From: Variovorax jilinensis
GTDB lineage: Bacteria; Pseudomonadota; Gammaproteobacteria; Burkholderiales; Burkholderiaceae_C
Assembly (NCBI RefSeq): GCF_030316885.1
Contig: NZ_JASZYQ010000004.1
Location: forward strand, 310,001-374,000
DNA: 64,000 nucleotides
Direction of reading: 5' to 3'
The notes under the pieces are model-generated. The model did no database searches and was not told where the DNA came from. It worked only from the letters and a program-made list of their open reading frames with translations. The position numbers and the translations under genes are program-made. Shown piece by piece: positions 11,102-19,161 of this stretch (positions are counted from its first letter, which is position 1; every line of letters begins with the position of its first letter).

Positions 11102-11491
11102 ATGCACGGCCTCCATCTCACCGCCGATCTCCACGATTGCCACTGCGACAGCCGCTGGCTGGTCGATGCCGAAGCGCTGGCTGCGGCCTGCGCCGCGCAG
11201 GCCCGGGCCGCGGGACTGCAGGTGGTGGGCCGGCTGTGCCATGCCTTTCCCGCCACGCCGCGCGGCGCCGGCGGCGTGACCGCCACCGTGCTGCTGGCCG
11301 AGTCGCATCTGTGCGTCCACACCTGGCCCGAGCAGCGCGGCGCCACGCTGGACGTGTACGTGTGCAATTTCGGCGCCGATCACTCGACGCGCGCGCGAAC
11401 GCTGATGGATGCGCTCGTGGCACTGTTCATGCCGGGCGCTGCCGAGCACCAGGAACTGCAGCGCGGGCGCATCGGGGCCGCAGTCCCATGA
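11102..11491 (+). CDS. speH: S-adenosylmethionine decarboxylase proenzyme
   Basis: This 129-residue protein is of the short bacterial SpeH type. The sequence ESHLCVHTWPE contains the serine that becomes the pyruvoyl cofactor after self-cleavage; the residue before it is the glutamate of the cleavage site. The product supplies decarboxylated S-adenosylmethionine for aminopropyl transfer in spermidine synthesis. The stop codon overlaps the murU start (ATGA), so the two are translationally coupled. A membrane-type aminopropyltransferase gene 6 kb to the right (17.4-18.9 kb) could use its product. Confidence 0.9.
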   Translation: MHGLHLTADLHDCHCDSRWLVDAEALAAACAAQARAAGLQVVGRLCHAFPATPRGAGGVTATVLLAESHLCVHTWPEQRGATLDVYVCNFGADHSTRARTLMDALVALFMPGAAEHQELQRGRIGAAVP

Positions 11492-12222
11492 CCCGTCCCG
11501 TCAAGGCCATGATCCTGGCGGCCGGCCGCGGCGAGCGCATGCGCCCGCTGACCGACCACACGCCCAAGCCACTGCTCGAGGTGCACCGAAAGCCTCTGAT
11601 GCAGTGGCCGATGGAGGCGCTCGCGGCCGGCGGCTTCACGGAGGTGGTGGTCAACACTGCGTGGCTGGGCGACCAGATCGAGACGCGCTTCGGCTCCCGT
11701 CATGGCCAGTCCGCAATCCGCTACTCGCACGAAGGGCGCGACTTCGGCGGCGCCCTCGAAACCGCTGGCGGCATCGTGCGGGCGCTTCCCGCCTTGGGCG
11801 ACATGTTCTGGGTCGTGGCAGGCGATGTGTTCGCACCGGACTTCGCGTTCACGCAGCAGTCGGTCGATCGCTTCGTGGCAGGCGGCCTGCTGGCGCACCT
11901 GTGGCTGGTGCCGAATCCGGCGCACAACCCGAACGGCGATTTCGGCATTTCATCCGCCGCACTGGCTCTGGCCGACGGCGTCGGCGATGGCGACGTGAAG
12001 TACACCTTCTCGACCATCGGTCTCTACCGTGCGGCCTTGTTCTCCGCTCCCGACTGCGAGATCCCGCCAGGCAACGCGGCGGGGCAGAAGGCGCCCCTGG
12101 CGCCCCTGCTTCGCGCCGCCATGCGGCAGGGCCGCATCGGCGCCGAGCTCTACGAGGGCCGCTGGACCGACGTGGGCACCCCGCAGCGCCTGACGGCGCT
12201 GAACGAAGAACGGCCCGCATGA
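11488..12222 (+). CDS. murU: Nucleotidyltransferase, probable N-acetylmuramate alpha-1-phosphate uridylyltransferase
   Basis: This 244-residue nucleotidyltransferase begins KAMILAAGRGERMRPLTDHTPKPLL, the sugar-phosphate NTP-transferase signature. Further motifs are GDVF (metal-binding Asp) and NPNGDFGI. Length and sequence fit MurU, which makes UDP-N-acetylmuramate from MurNAc 1-phosphate in peptidoglycan recycling. Its usual partner kinase AmgK is encoded 19 kb away at 30602, unlike the adjacent amgK-murU of Pseudomonas. The start overlaps speH by four bases. A mannose-1-phosphate guanylyltransferase-like role is an alternative, but length and the presence of amgK favour MurU. Confidence 0.8.
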   Translation: MTRPVKAMILAAGRGERMRPLTDHTPKPLLEVHRKPLMQWPMEALAAGGFTEVVVNTAWLGDQIETRFGSRHGQSAIRYSHEGRDFGGALETAGGIVRALPALGDMFWVVAGDVFAPDFAFTQQSVDRFVAGGLLAHLWLVPNPAHNPNGDFGISSAALALADGVGDGDVKYTFSTIGLYRAALFSAPDCEIPPGNAAGQKAPLAPLLRAAMRQGRIGAELYEGRWTDVGTPQRLTALNEERPA

Positions 12223-12232
12223 AGCGGGCCGT
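12210..12232. terminator. Hairpin between the convergent murU and lipoprotein genes
   Basis: A perfect 9-base stem (ACGGCCCGC / GCGGGCCGT) with a 5-base loop contains the murU stop codon. On the minus strand it is followed by TTCTTCGTT, a weak T-rich tract. It could end the lipoprotein transcript and slow the murU transcript. No strong T run is present on the plus strand. Confidence 0.5.
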
Positions 12233-12259
12233 CTCGTATCGCTGCCCGGAGCGATCAGG

Positions 12260-14254
12260 TCAGGGCACGTTGGCGCCCGTTATCTGGTAGGCCTTGCCTG
12301 GCAACGCATAGGCGCCCCCGAACTCGAAGGACTGGGCCATGCCGCAAGGCGATGCGCAGGCGTTGTTGGTGCCGGTATTGGTCAAGAAGGTGATTGGCCC
12401 ATAGCGGTAGTTCAACACCTGCCTGCCCTCGTAGTCGGCCACCGTCAGCACGAACGATTCGGTCCCGTGGTTGTCCGCGTCCTCGGCCCACACCGGATCC
12501 TTGAGCCGCGAGTCCTGGAACTCGCGCCGGATCGAGCCGCTGTTGCGGTCGGCGTTGAAGTGCACCCACTGGATCTTCTTGTCGCCGCGCGAGACCACGA
12601 TCACGTTGTTGTTCAACGTCACCGTTCGCTCGGCGGGATCGTGCTTCACGTAGGCCAGCGCCGTCGGGTTCTTCCCGATCGGCACCGAGCCCGTGAGCGC
12701 GATGTCGCCCGGCACCGCCGAACCATTCGACGCGTAGTTGCCCAGGCTGTAGATCTGCAGCGTGCCGTCCTCGGTCGCCACCCAGGCACGCTGGGTCGAA
12801 TACAGCGCCGCCTTCACCGCCGTCGGGCGCTTCTTGTCGGCAAGCACGATCGTCTTGATCACGGTCGGCTTCTGCGCCGGCGCCTGCTCGAAGGTGAGCG
12901 GCCACTGGGCAGGCTCCTGGCCCACCGTCAGGGTCTTCTGGAAGTTCGCGCTGGTGCCGAAGTACATCGACTGGTAGTAGTCGAACAGCGGCTTCAGGTT
13001 CACGAACGCGACCTTCCCCTCCGACTTCGACAGCACCACCGCCACCCCGCCGTGGGCATTGGTGTTGTAGTTGCAGGCCCCGGCCATGAAGGTCTGGCGG
13101 TTGGCCTCGACGGTCAGCGGCAGCTGCTCGTGCGAAGTGAAGGGATCGGCACAACGGCCCGGCGGGTACACCCGCTGGAGTTGCTCGTTGTCCATCCCGG
13201 TGGTGACCGAGATCTCGGTCGGCGCGATCATGTCCGGCAGGTCCACGTAGCCGATGACCTTCATGAACGCGATGTTGCCCAGGTTCGGCAGGCCGGGCAC
13301 GATCGAGGTCCACTCGCCCCAGTACGAGCCACCCGGGGGGCAATGCTTGCAGCCGCCGGCCAGAGCGACCAGCGCGACCTGGCCCTTGAGGTTCACCGTG
13401 TCCCACACCGTGACCAGCGCGAACTCACCACCGTTGGTGACGGCCACCGCGGTCGGCACCTTGCCGGCGCCCAGTTGCGCGGTGGTGCGGTTGTCGGCCG
13501 TGTTGCTGCCGGTGGTGGCGAGCAGACCGTTCTGGAAGGCCATGATCGTCTGCGCGCACCACGTCAGGCGCCCGTAGCAGCGGCCCATCGCCACCGGGTT
13601 GGTCTGCACGCCGGCCGGGATCAGCGACCGGTACGAGGCCTTCGTGGCCGGATCGTCCAGACCGGGGGCGAGCACCCAGCTGAGCTGCGGCGACTCCGAG
13701 AAGGTGTTGCTGCGCTGCGCCAGCAATTCGAACGTCGACACGCCCAGGTACTGGGTCGGGTTGTCGGGTAGCCAGGACACCTGGCCCATGGTGGTGGAGT
13801 AGTCGCCCTCGCTGCTGCCGTCGTACGAGCCGACCTGCCAGACCATGTTGGTGAAGCGCGAGCTGGCCGGGTATTTGTTGGCCGCCGGACCGGCATAGGT
13901 CGTCGACGTCCCCGCCGCGGCGGTCCCCTTGCCATAGCGGTACTCGATGCCCGCCGCCTTGTTCAGCTGCGTCGCCATGGCCTGGTAGCCAGGCACCGAG
14001 ACGCTGCCCCCGGTGTCGACCACGTCGCCCGCAACTGGCGGGGCGGTGGTGGTGCCGGACCCGCCGGTTGCCGGCGCCTGGTTGGAGGCACCGTCGGCGC
14101 TCCCGGAAGAGCCGGCCGCGCCAGTGCCTGCGCCTGCAGCAGCCCCCAGGGCAGCCAGGTTGCCGCCGCCGCCTCCGCCGCCTCCACCCCCACACGCAGT
14201 GAGGGCAGCTGCGGCAACAAGCAGCAGAATCCGGCATTTATAAGGAACATTCAA
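12260..14254 (-). CDS. Large lipoprotein of unknown function
   Basis: This is a protein of about 664 residues that I do not recognise. The open frame starts at 14278, but GGAGG lies inside it, 9 bases before a TTG at 14254 (another TTG is at 14257). Starting there gives a near-ideal lipoprotein signal: a short basic start, the run ILLLVAAAALTAC, and the lipobox cysteine. A polyglycine and Ala/Gly/Ser linker of about 60 residues follows. The mature part has repeated beta-rich segments such as KVPTAVAVTNGGEFALVTVWD, RPTAVKAALYSTQRAWVATEDGTLQIYSLG and KNPTALAYV, suggestive of a propeller. It also has several cysteines (CYGRLTWC, CKHCPPG, CADP) that could form disulfides or bind metal. It is probably outer-membrane-anchored. 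The gene is divergent from pepP. Confidence 0.75.
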   Translation of the reverse strand: MNVPYKCRILLLVAAAALTACGGGGGGGGGGNLAALGAAAGAGTGAAGSSGSADGASNQAPATGGSGTTTAPPVAGDVVDTGGSVSVPGYQAMATQLNKAAGIEYRYGKGTAAAGTSTTYAGPAANKYPASSRFTNMVWQVGSYDGSSEGDYSTTMGQVSWLPDNPTQYLGVSTFELLAQRSNTFSESPQLSWVLAPGLDDPATKASYRSLIPAGVQTNPVAMGRCYGRLTWCAQTIMAFQNGLLATTGSNTADNRTTAQLGAGKVPTAVAVTNGGEFALVTVWDTVNLKGQVALVALAGGCKHCPPGGSYWGEWTSIVPGLPNLGNIAFMKVIGYVDLPDMIAPTEISVTTGMDNEQLQRVYPPGRCADPFTSHEQLPLTVEANRQTFMAGACNYNTNAHGGVAVVLSKSEGKVAFVNLKPLFDYYQSMYFGTSANFQKTLTVGQEPAQWPLTFEQAPAQKPTVIKTIVLADKKRPTAVKAALYSTQRAWVATEDGTLQIYSLGNYASNGSAVPGDIALTGSVPIGKNPTALAYVKHDPAERTVTLNNNVIVVSRGDKKIQWVHFNADRNSGSIRREFQDSRLKDPVWAEDADNHGTESFVLTVADYEGRQVLNYRYGPITFLTNTGTNNACASPCGMAQSFEFGGAYALPGKAYQITGANVP

Positions 14255-14392
14255 CAAAAAACACCTCCAAAATAACAAGTTGTGCGTTTGTACGTGGGAT
14301 GCGTCCTACGTGACAACTCTTCTTGCAAACGCTTTCCTTGTGTTTTCCGCTTCCCTATGGGTTCACTTACATCGGTATCGAATAGTGACGTT

Positions 14393-15778
14393 ATGACCGC
14401 AAATCATCAAGCCTCCCGTCGAGTAGCTCTTTCCACTTATATAGGCGCCGATAGCATCGCCATCATTCCGACCGCGCCGGAGCGGCAGCGCAACCGGGAC
14501 AGCGACTTCCTTTACCGGCACGACAGCTACTTCCACTACCTGACCGGCTTCACCGAGCCGAATGCCTGGCTGGTGCTTTCGGGTGACGGACGCTCGACCC
14601 TGTTCTGCGCACCCAAGGACCTTGAGCGCGAAATCTGGGACGGCTACCGGCTCGGCCCCGACGCCGCGCCGGCCGCGCTCGGCGTCGACGACGCCTATTC
14701 GATCGACGAGCTGGACACCCGCCTGCCGCGCCTGCTCGAGAACAAGCGCGTGGTCTGGTACCCCTTCGCCACGCACAAAGGGCTGGAGTCGCGCATCGAC
14801 GGCTGGCTGTCCTCGGTGCGCGCACGCGTGCGCTACGGCGCGCTGTGTCCCGACGAGCAGCGCGACGTCTGCGGGCCGCTCGACGAGATGCGCCTCGTCA
14901 AGGACGCGCACGAGCAGAACGTGATGCGGCGCGCGGCGCAGATCAGCGCCCGCGCCCACATCCGCGCGATGCAGATGAGCGCCCGCATGCTGCGCGAGGG
15001 CCGGGAGGTTCGCGAATACCACCTCGATGCCGAGCTGCTGCACGAGTTCCGCCTCGGCGGCTCGCAGTACCCGGCCTACGGCTCGATCGTCGCGGCCGGC
15101 GCCAACGCCTGCGTGCTGCACTACCGCGCCGACGCGGCACCGGTGCGCGACGGCGAGCTGGTGCTGATCGACGCCGGCTGCGAGCTCGACGGCTACGCCA
15201 GCGACATCACGCGCACCTTCCCCGCCAATGGCCGCTTCACGGGCCCGCAGCGCGCGCTCTACGACCTGGTGCTGGCCAGCCAGGACGCCGCGGTGGCCGC
15301 GACGCACGCCGGCGCCCGCTTCACCGATCCGCACGAGGCCACGGTGCGCGTGCTCTCGCAGGGCATGCTCGACCTCGGCCTGCTCGACGCCGACAAGGTG
15401 GGCAGCGTCGAGGACGTGATCGAGAAGAGGGCCTACTTCCCCTTCTACATGCATCGCACGGGCCACTGGCTCGGCATGGACGTGCACGACTGCGGCAGCT
15501 ATGTGGAGCCTTCGCAGGTCGGCGAGGTCAGCGAGCGCCGCGACCCGCTCTCGAACGAGCTGATCCAGAACCGGCCGAGCCGCATCCTGCATCCGGGCAT
15601 GGTGCTGACGATCGAGCCCGGCATCTACGTGCGCCCAGGCCCGGGCGTGCCCGAGCAGTTCCACAACATCGGCATCCGGATCGAGGACGACGCGATCGTC
15701 ACCGCAGACGGCTGCGAGCTGATCTCGCGCGGCGTTCCGGTCGATGCCGACGAGATCGAGGCGCTGATGCGCGCCTGA
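14393..15778 (+). CDS. pepP: Xaa-Pro aminopeptidase
   Basis: This 461-residue M24 metallopeptidase removes N-terminal residues preceding proline. The creatinase-like N-domain contains YRHDSYFHYLTGF. The catalytic pita-bread domain shows LIDAGCELDGYASDITRTFP (two metal-binding Asp), HRTGHWLGMDVHD (metal-binding His) and EPGIYV plus GIRIEDD (metal-binding Glu). E. coli PepP is 441 residues. No clear ribosome-binding site precedes the chosen ATG at 14393. An in-frame ATG at 14357 would add 12 residues, and the open frame begins at 14282. It converges on the amine oxidase gene with 13 bases between. Confidence 0.93.
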   Translation: MTANHQASRRVALSTYIGADSIAIIPTAPERQRNRDSDFLYRHDSYFHYLTGFTEPNAWLVLSGDGRSTLFCAPKDLEREIWDGYRLGPDAAPAALGVDDAYSIDELDTRLPRLLENKRVVWYPFATHKGLESRIDGWLSSVRARVRYGALCPDEQRDVCGPLDEMRLVKDAHEQNVMRRAAQISARAHIRAMQMSARMLREGREVREYHLDAELLHEFRLGGSQYPAYGSIVAAGANACVLHYRADAAPVRDGELVLIDAGCELDGYASDITRTFPANGRFTGPQRALYDLVLASQDAAVAATHAGARFTDPHEATVRVLSQGMLDLGLLDADKVGSVEDVIEKRAYFPFYMHRTGHWLGMDVHDCGSYVEPSQVGEVSERRDPLSNELIQNRPSRILHPGMVLTIEPGIYVRPGPGVPEQFHNIGIRIEDDAIVTADGCELISRGVPVDADEIEALMRA

Positions 15779-15791
15779 CCACGCCTCGGCC

Positions 15792-17378
15792 TCAGCCCGC
15801 AGCCGCCGCGAGGTGCCCGCGCGTGAAGGCCTCCTCGAAGATCGAATAGCCCGACCAGTCGGCATGGGCGAAGGCCAGGCGGCCCGCGCGCACCGCGGCG
15901 GGCGTCCCCGTGCGCGCGAGCCATCCCGGCGCGGGAATGGCCATCGCATGGCCGTAGCGCGTGATGTCGATGCGGGTCGCGAGCTCGGCCAGGTCCGGAT
16001 GCGGCGCCGCGAATTCGGCCAGCAGCTCGTCGCGCCAGGTGGTCCAGGGCTGGTCGAGCAGGCGGCGGCGGCCGTCTCCGACGTCCCATTGGCTGGGGCC
16101 GAGCGGGCGGTACCAGCTCAGCACCGTCGCGCGCGGCGTCGGATCGAGCGACTGGTGGCCGGCATCCACGTAGCCGAGTCCCCGACTGCCATGGACCACG
16201 TTGTCCCAGGCCGGCGCGGCACCGGGCCGGTCGGCCAGCGGCGCGCGCAGGTGCACGTTGGCGACCAGCCAGGGTGCGTAGCCGATCGCGGCCGCGGCGC
16301 GGCGCAACGCCTCGGGCGGGTTCTGGACCACGCGCGCCGCGATGAAGACCGGCAGCGCGACGATGCAGCGCTCGGCCTGCCAGCGCACCCGGGCGCCCGT
16401 GGCGCCGTCGAAGGCCTCGACCTCGACGCCGTCGCGGGTCTCTGCGATGCGCGTCACGACCTGCCCGCCACGCAGCCGATCACCCAGCGGCTGCGCGAGC
16501 CGCCGCGTGAGCCAGCCGTTGCCCTCGGGCCAGGTCAGCACGCCTTCGCCGTCGGGTTCGCCATGGCCGGGCGCATGGAAGCCGTGCCGGCTCGCGAAGT
16601 AGTGGATGCCGGCCCAGGCCGAGACCTGCGCGAGGCCGGCGCCGTAGTCGTCGCGGCAGCAGTAGTCGAGGTACCAGCGCAGCTGCGCATCGTCGAAGCC
16701 TTCGCGCTGCAGCCAGGCATCGAAGCTCTGGGCATCGAGCGCCAGCAGGGTGGGCGCCGGCACGGCGCGCAGTGTCGGGATCGCGAAGCGGGCCTCGCGC
16801 CGCAGGGCTTCGACGCGCTCGGCGAAGCGACGGTACTGCTGCAGCGTGGCCGGCGCCACCCCCTGCACCGGCAGCAGGCCCTCCTGCCAGCTGCCCTCGA
16901 AGAACAGGCGCTCCTGGGGGCTGTGGCACAGGTGCCGCTCGTCGTATTGCCAGCGGCCGGCCACCCGCCGTCGCAGTCCCAGTTCCTCGAGCAGGTCCTG
17001 CACCTCGTGGGCCGAGTCTCCGGGCAGGGGCAGGTAGTGCGCACCGAGCGGGCAGGCAATCCCCTGCAGCACGCCGGCGCGGCTGTTGCCGCCGGCTTCG
17101 TCCTCGAGCTCGAGCAGCACGAAGTCCTCGATGCCCGAGAGCCGCAGTGCCCGCGCGGCCGCCAGCCCGGCGACACCGCCGCCCGCGATCACGACCCGGG
17201 TGCGCCGCTGCACCGGCGGTGACGCATCGCCGCGCTTCGGCGCCCCATCGCGCAAGGCATGGCCACGTGCCATGTCGATGCCCGTGAAGCCGCCCGCGAT
17301 CTCGTGCCTGGCCTCGCAGCCGGCGAGCAGTGCAGCGGTGGCCGCCACCGGCGCTGCAAGGAACTCGCGCCGCCTCAT
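15792..17378 (-). CDS. Flavin-dependent amine oxidase with Tat/lipoprotein signal
   Basis: This 528-residue protein begins MRRREFLAAPVAATAALLAGC, combining a twin-arginine motif (RRREFL) with a lipobox (LAGC). It should be exported folded with its FAD and tethered to the membrane. The FAD-binding motif VVIAGGGVAGLAAARAL starts near residue 62, and ELEDEAGGNS continues the dinucleotide fold. The C-terminal flavin motif region is GRLAFAHADWSGYSIFEEAFTRG. Family members oxidise amines or polyamines or isomerise or desaturate other substrates; the substrate here is not shown by sequence. The start ATG overlaps the stop of the aminopropyltransferase gene (ATGA), so it is the last gene of the five-gene operon. 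A periplasmic polyamine-oxidising role is inference from context. Confidence 0.82.
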   Translation of the reverse strand: MRRREFLAAPVAATAALLAGCEARHEIAGGFTGIDMARGHALRDGAPKRGDASPPVQRRTRVVIAGGGVAGLAAARALRLSGIEDFVLLELEDEAGGNSRAGVLQGIACPLGAHYLPLPGDSAHEVQDLLEELGLRRRVAGRWQYDERHLCHSPQERLFFEGSWQEGLLPVQGVAPATLQQYRRFAERVEALRREARFAIPTLRAVPAPTLLALDAQSFDAWLQREGFDDAQLRWYLDYCCRDDYGAGLAQVSAWAGIHYFASRHGFHAPGHGEPDGEGVLTWPEGNGWLTRRLAQPLGDRLRGGQVVTRIAETRDGVEVEAFDGATGARVRWQAERCIVALPVFIAARVVQNPPEALRRAAAAIGYAPWLVANVHLRAPLADRPGAAPAWDNVVHGSRGLGYVDAGHQSLDPTPRATVLSWYRPLGPSQWDVGDGRRRLLDQPWTTWRDELLAEFAAPHPDLAELATRIDITRYGHAMAIPAPGWLARTGTPAAVRAGRLAFAHADWSGYSIFEEAFTRGHLAAAAG

Positions 17379-18904
17379 CGCCCCCACTCTTGCTCGTAGG
17401 TCGTGACCAGCACCTGGTTCGAAAGACGATTCACCTCGGTCGGCACCCGCGCCATGTCGCGCGGGAAATCGAACAGCGGCGGCAGGCCCTCGAGCGTCAG
17501 GAAGCGCAGGCCCGCGGGCAGCGCATCGGGCATGCGGAACGGCCGCCGGCTCGCGACGATGAAGCCCCATTCGCCGAAGCTCGGCACATGCGCGTGATAG
17601 GGCGTCGCCTTGAGGCCGACGGATTCGATGGTCGACACCACGGTCCAGAAGCTCTTTCGCGCGATCAGCGGCGAGGTGGTCTGGATCACCGCGTAGCCGC
17701 TGGCCGCGAGCCGCTGCTCGAGCAGCGCATAGAAGGCGCTGGTGTAGAGCTTGCCGATCGCGAAGTTGGTCGGGTCCGGGAAGTCGACCACGATGACATC
17801 GAAGACCTCCTCGGTCTGCTGCAGCCAGGTGAAGGCGTCGGCATTGACGACCTGCAGCTTCGGGGATGAGAGCGAATGGCCATTGAGCGCTGCCAGCGTC
17901 TCGTGGCTGGCGAAGAGCCGCGTCATGTTCGGATCGAGCTCGACCAGCGTCACACGCTCGACCGAGGGGTACCTGAGGATCTCGCGCACCGCCATGCCGT
18001 CGCCGCCGCCGAGCACCGCCACCCGGCGCGGCGCGCCGTGGGCCGCCATGACGGGGTGCACCAGTGCCTCGTGGTAGCGGTACTCGTCACGCTCGGCGAA
18101 CTGCAGGTTGCCGTTGAGATAGAGCCTGTGGCCGCCGTGGCCGCGCGTGACCACGATGCGCTGGTAGGGCGAGCTTTCGCTGAAGACCACGCGGTCCTGG
18201 TAGAAGCGGTCCTCGGCCAGCGTCGTGATGCGGTCTGCGCCCACGAAGGCCGCGAGCAGCACCAGCAGGACCAGCGCGCAGGCCAGCGCATGTGCGCCTG
18301 CGCGCCGCAGCTCGTGGCGGAAGATCCACAGCGCCCACGCGGCCACGGCGGCATTCATCAGCCCGAACAGCAGGCCGGTGCGGATCATGCCGAGCTGCGG
18401 CACCAGCAGCAGCGGGAATGCGATCGATACCGCGAGCGCGCCCAGGTAGTCGAAGGTCAGGACCTGCGACACCAGATCCTTGAGCGCCACGTCGCGCCGC
18501 AGGATGCGCATCACCAGCGGGATCTCGAGTCCCACCAGCGTGCCCACCACCAGCACCATCCCGTAGAGCAGCAGCCGGAACGCACCCGGCACGTAGGCAT
18601 TGGCGATGAACAGCAGCGCCGGCAGCGCGCCGCCGATCAGCGCCACCATCAGCTCGATGCGCAGGAAGTGCGCGGGCAGCTGGCGCTCGAAATAGCGCGA
18701 CAGCCAGGAGCCGACGCCCATCGCGAACAGGTAGGTGCCGATCACGGTGCTGAACTGCAGCACCGAATCGCCCAGCAGGTACGAACTGAGCGACGCGGCA
18801 CAGAGCTCGTAGACCAGCCCGCAGGCCGCGACCACGAACACGCTCGCGAGCAGCGCGACCGCCATCGGCTGCGCGCCGCTGCGCCCGGCGGGAAGCGCGG
18901 ACAA
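17375..18904 (-). CDS. Membrane-spanning spermidine synthase-like aminopropyltransferase
   Basis: This is a protein of about 509 residues. The first 220 or so hold about seven hydrophobic helices, for example ALLASVFVVAACGLVYELC, STVIGTYLFAMGVGSWL and LLLYGMVLVVGTLVGLEIPL. The rest is a spermidine synthase catalytic domain: YQRIVVTRGHGGHRLYLNG, the methyltransferase-like motif VAVLGGGDGMAVREIL, VELDPNM, and VVDFPDPTNFAIGKLYT with the catalytic Asp. Such enzymes use decarboxylated S-adenosylmethionine as aminopropyl donor; the acceptor is unknown for membrane forms. The ATG at 18865 lacks a ribosome-binding site, whereas a TTG at 18904 follows AAGGAGG at good spacing and lies 14 bases after the DUF350 stop, so I chose TTG. 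The last bases overlap the amine oxidase start. Confidence 0.87.
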   Translation of the reverse strand: MSALPAGRSGAQPMAVALLASVFVVAACGLVYELCAASLSSYLLGDSVLQFSTVIGTYLFAMGVGSWLSRYFERQLPAHFLRIELMVALIGGALPALLFIANAYVPGAFRLLLYGMVLVVGTLVGLEIPLVMRILRRDVALKDLVSQVLTFDYLGALAVSIAFPLLLVPQLGMIRTGLLFGLMNAAVAAWALWIFRHELRRAGAHALACALVLLVLLAAFVGADRITTLAEDRFYQDRVVFSESSPYQRIVVTRGHGGHRLYLNGNLQFAERDEYRYHEALVHPVMAAHGAPRRVAVLGGGDGMAVREILRYPSVERVTLVELDPNMTRLFASHETLAALNGHSLSSPKLQVVNADAFTWLQQTEEVFDVIVVDFPDPTNFAIGKLYTSAFYALLEQRLAASGYAVIQTTSPLIARKSFWTVVSTIESVGLKATPYHAHVPSFGEWGFIVASRRPFRMPDALPAGLRFLTLEGLPPLFDFPRDMARVPTEVNRLSNQVLVTTYEQEWGR

Positions 18905-18918
18905 GGCCGCCCCCTCCT

Positions 18919-19137
18919 TCAATGGATGGCCGCGGCGACGATGATGCAGATGCCCAGGCTCATCGCGGCCACGACCAGCCCGAGCGCCATGTTCTGCTTC
19001 TCGACGATCTCCTGCCACAGGTCATAGGGCGTGAGCTTGTCGATGATCAGGAACGCCAGCCAGAAGACGGCCACGCCGATCACCGCGTAGAGCAGCGATC
19101 CGAGGATCACGTCGGGCTTCAACCATTCAATTCCCAT
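18919..19137 (-). CDS. DUF350 (YjfL-type) small membrane protein
   Basis: This 72-residue protein has two hydrophobic helices, LLYAVIGVAVFWLAFLIIDK and LGLVVAAMSLGICIIVAAAIH, joined by the polar stretch TPYDLWQEIVEKQN. It matches the DUF350 family to which E. coli YjfL belongs. Function is unknown. The family is repeatedly found beside polyamine enzymes and envelope-stress genes (for example the E. coli yjfIJKL-yjfC region). Here it sits between the DUF4178 gene (24 bases) and the membrane aminopropyltransferase gene (14 bases), which suggests a direct partner role in the membrane. Confidence 0.85.
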   Translation of the reverse strand: MGIEWLKPDVILGSLLYAVIGVAVFWLAFLIIDKLTPYDLWQEIVEKQNMALGLVVAAMSLGICIIVAAAIH

Positions 19138-19161
19138 GATGAGAACCTCCGCAAAAAAACA

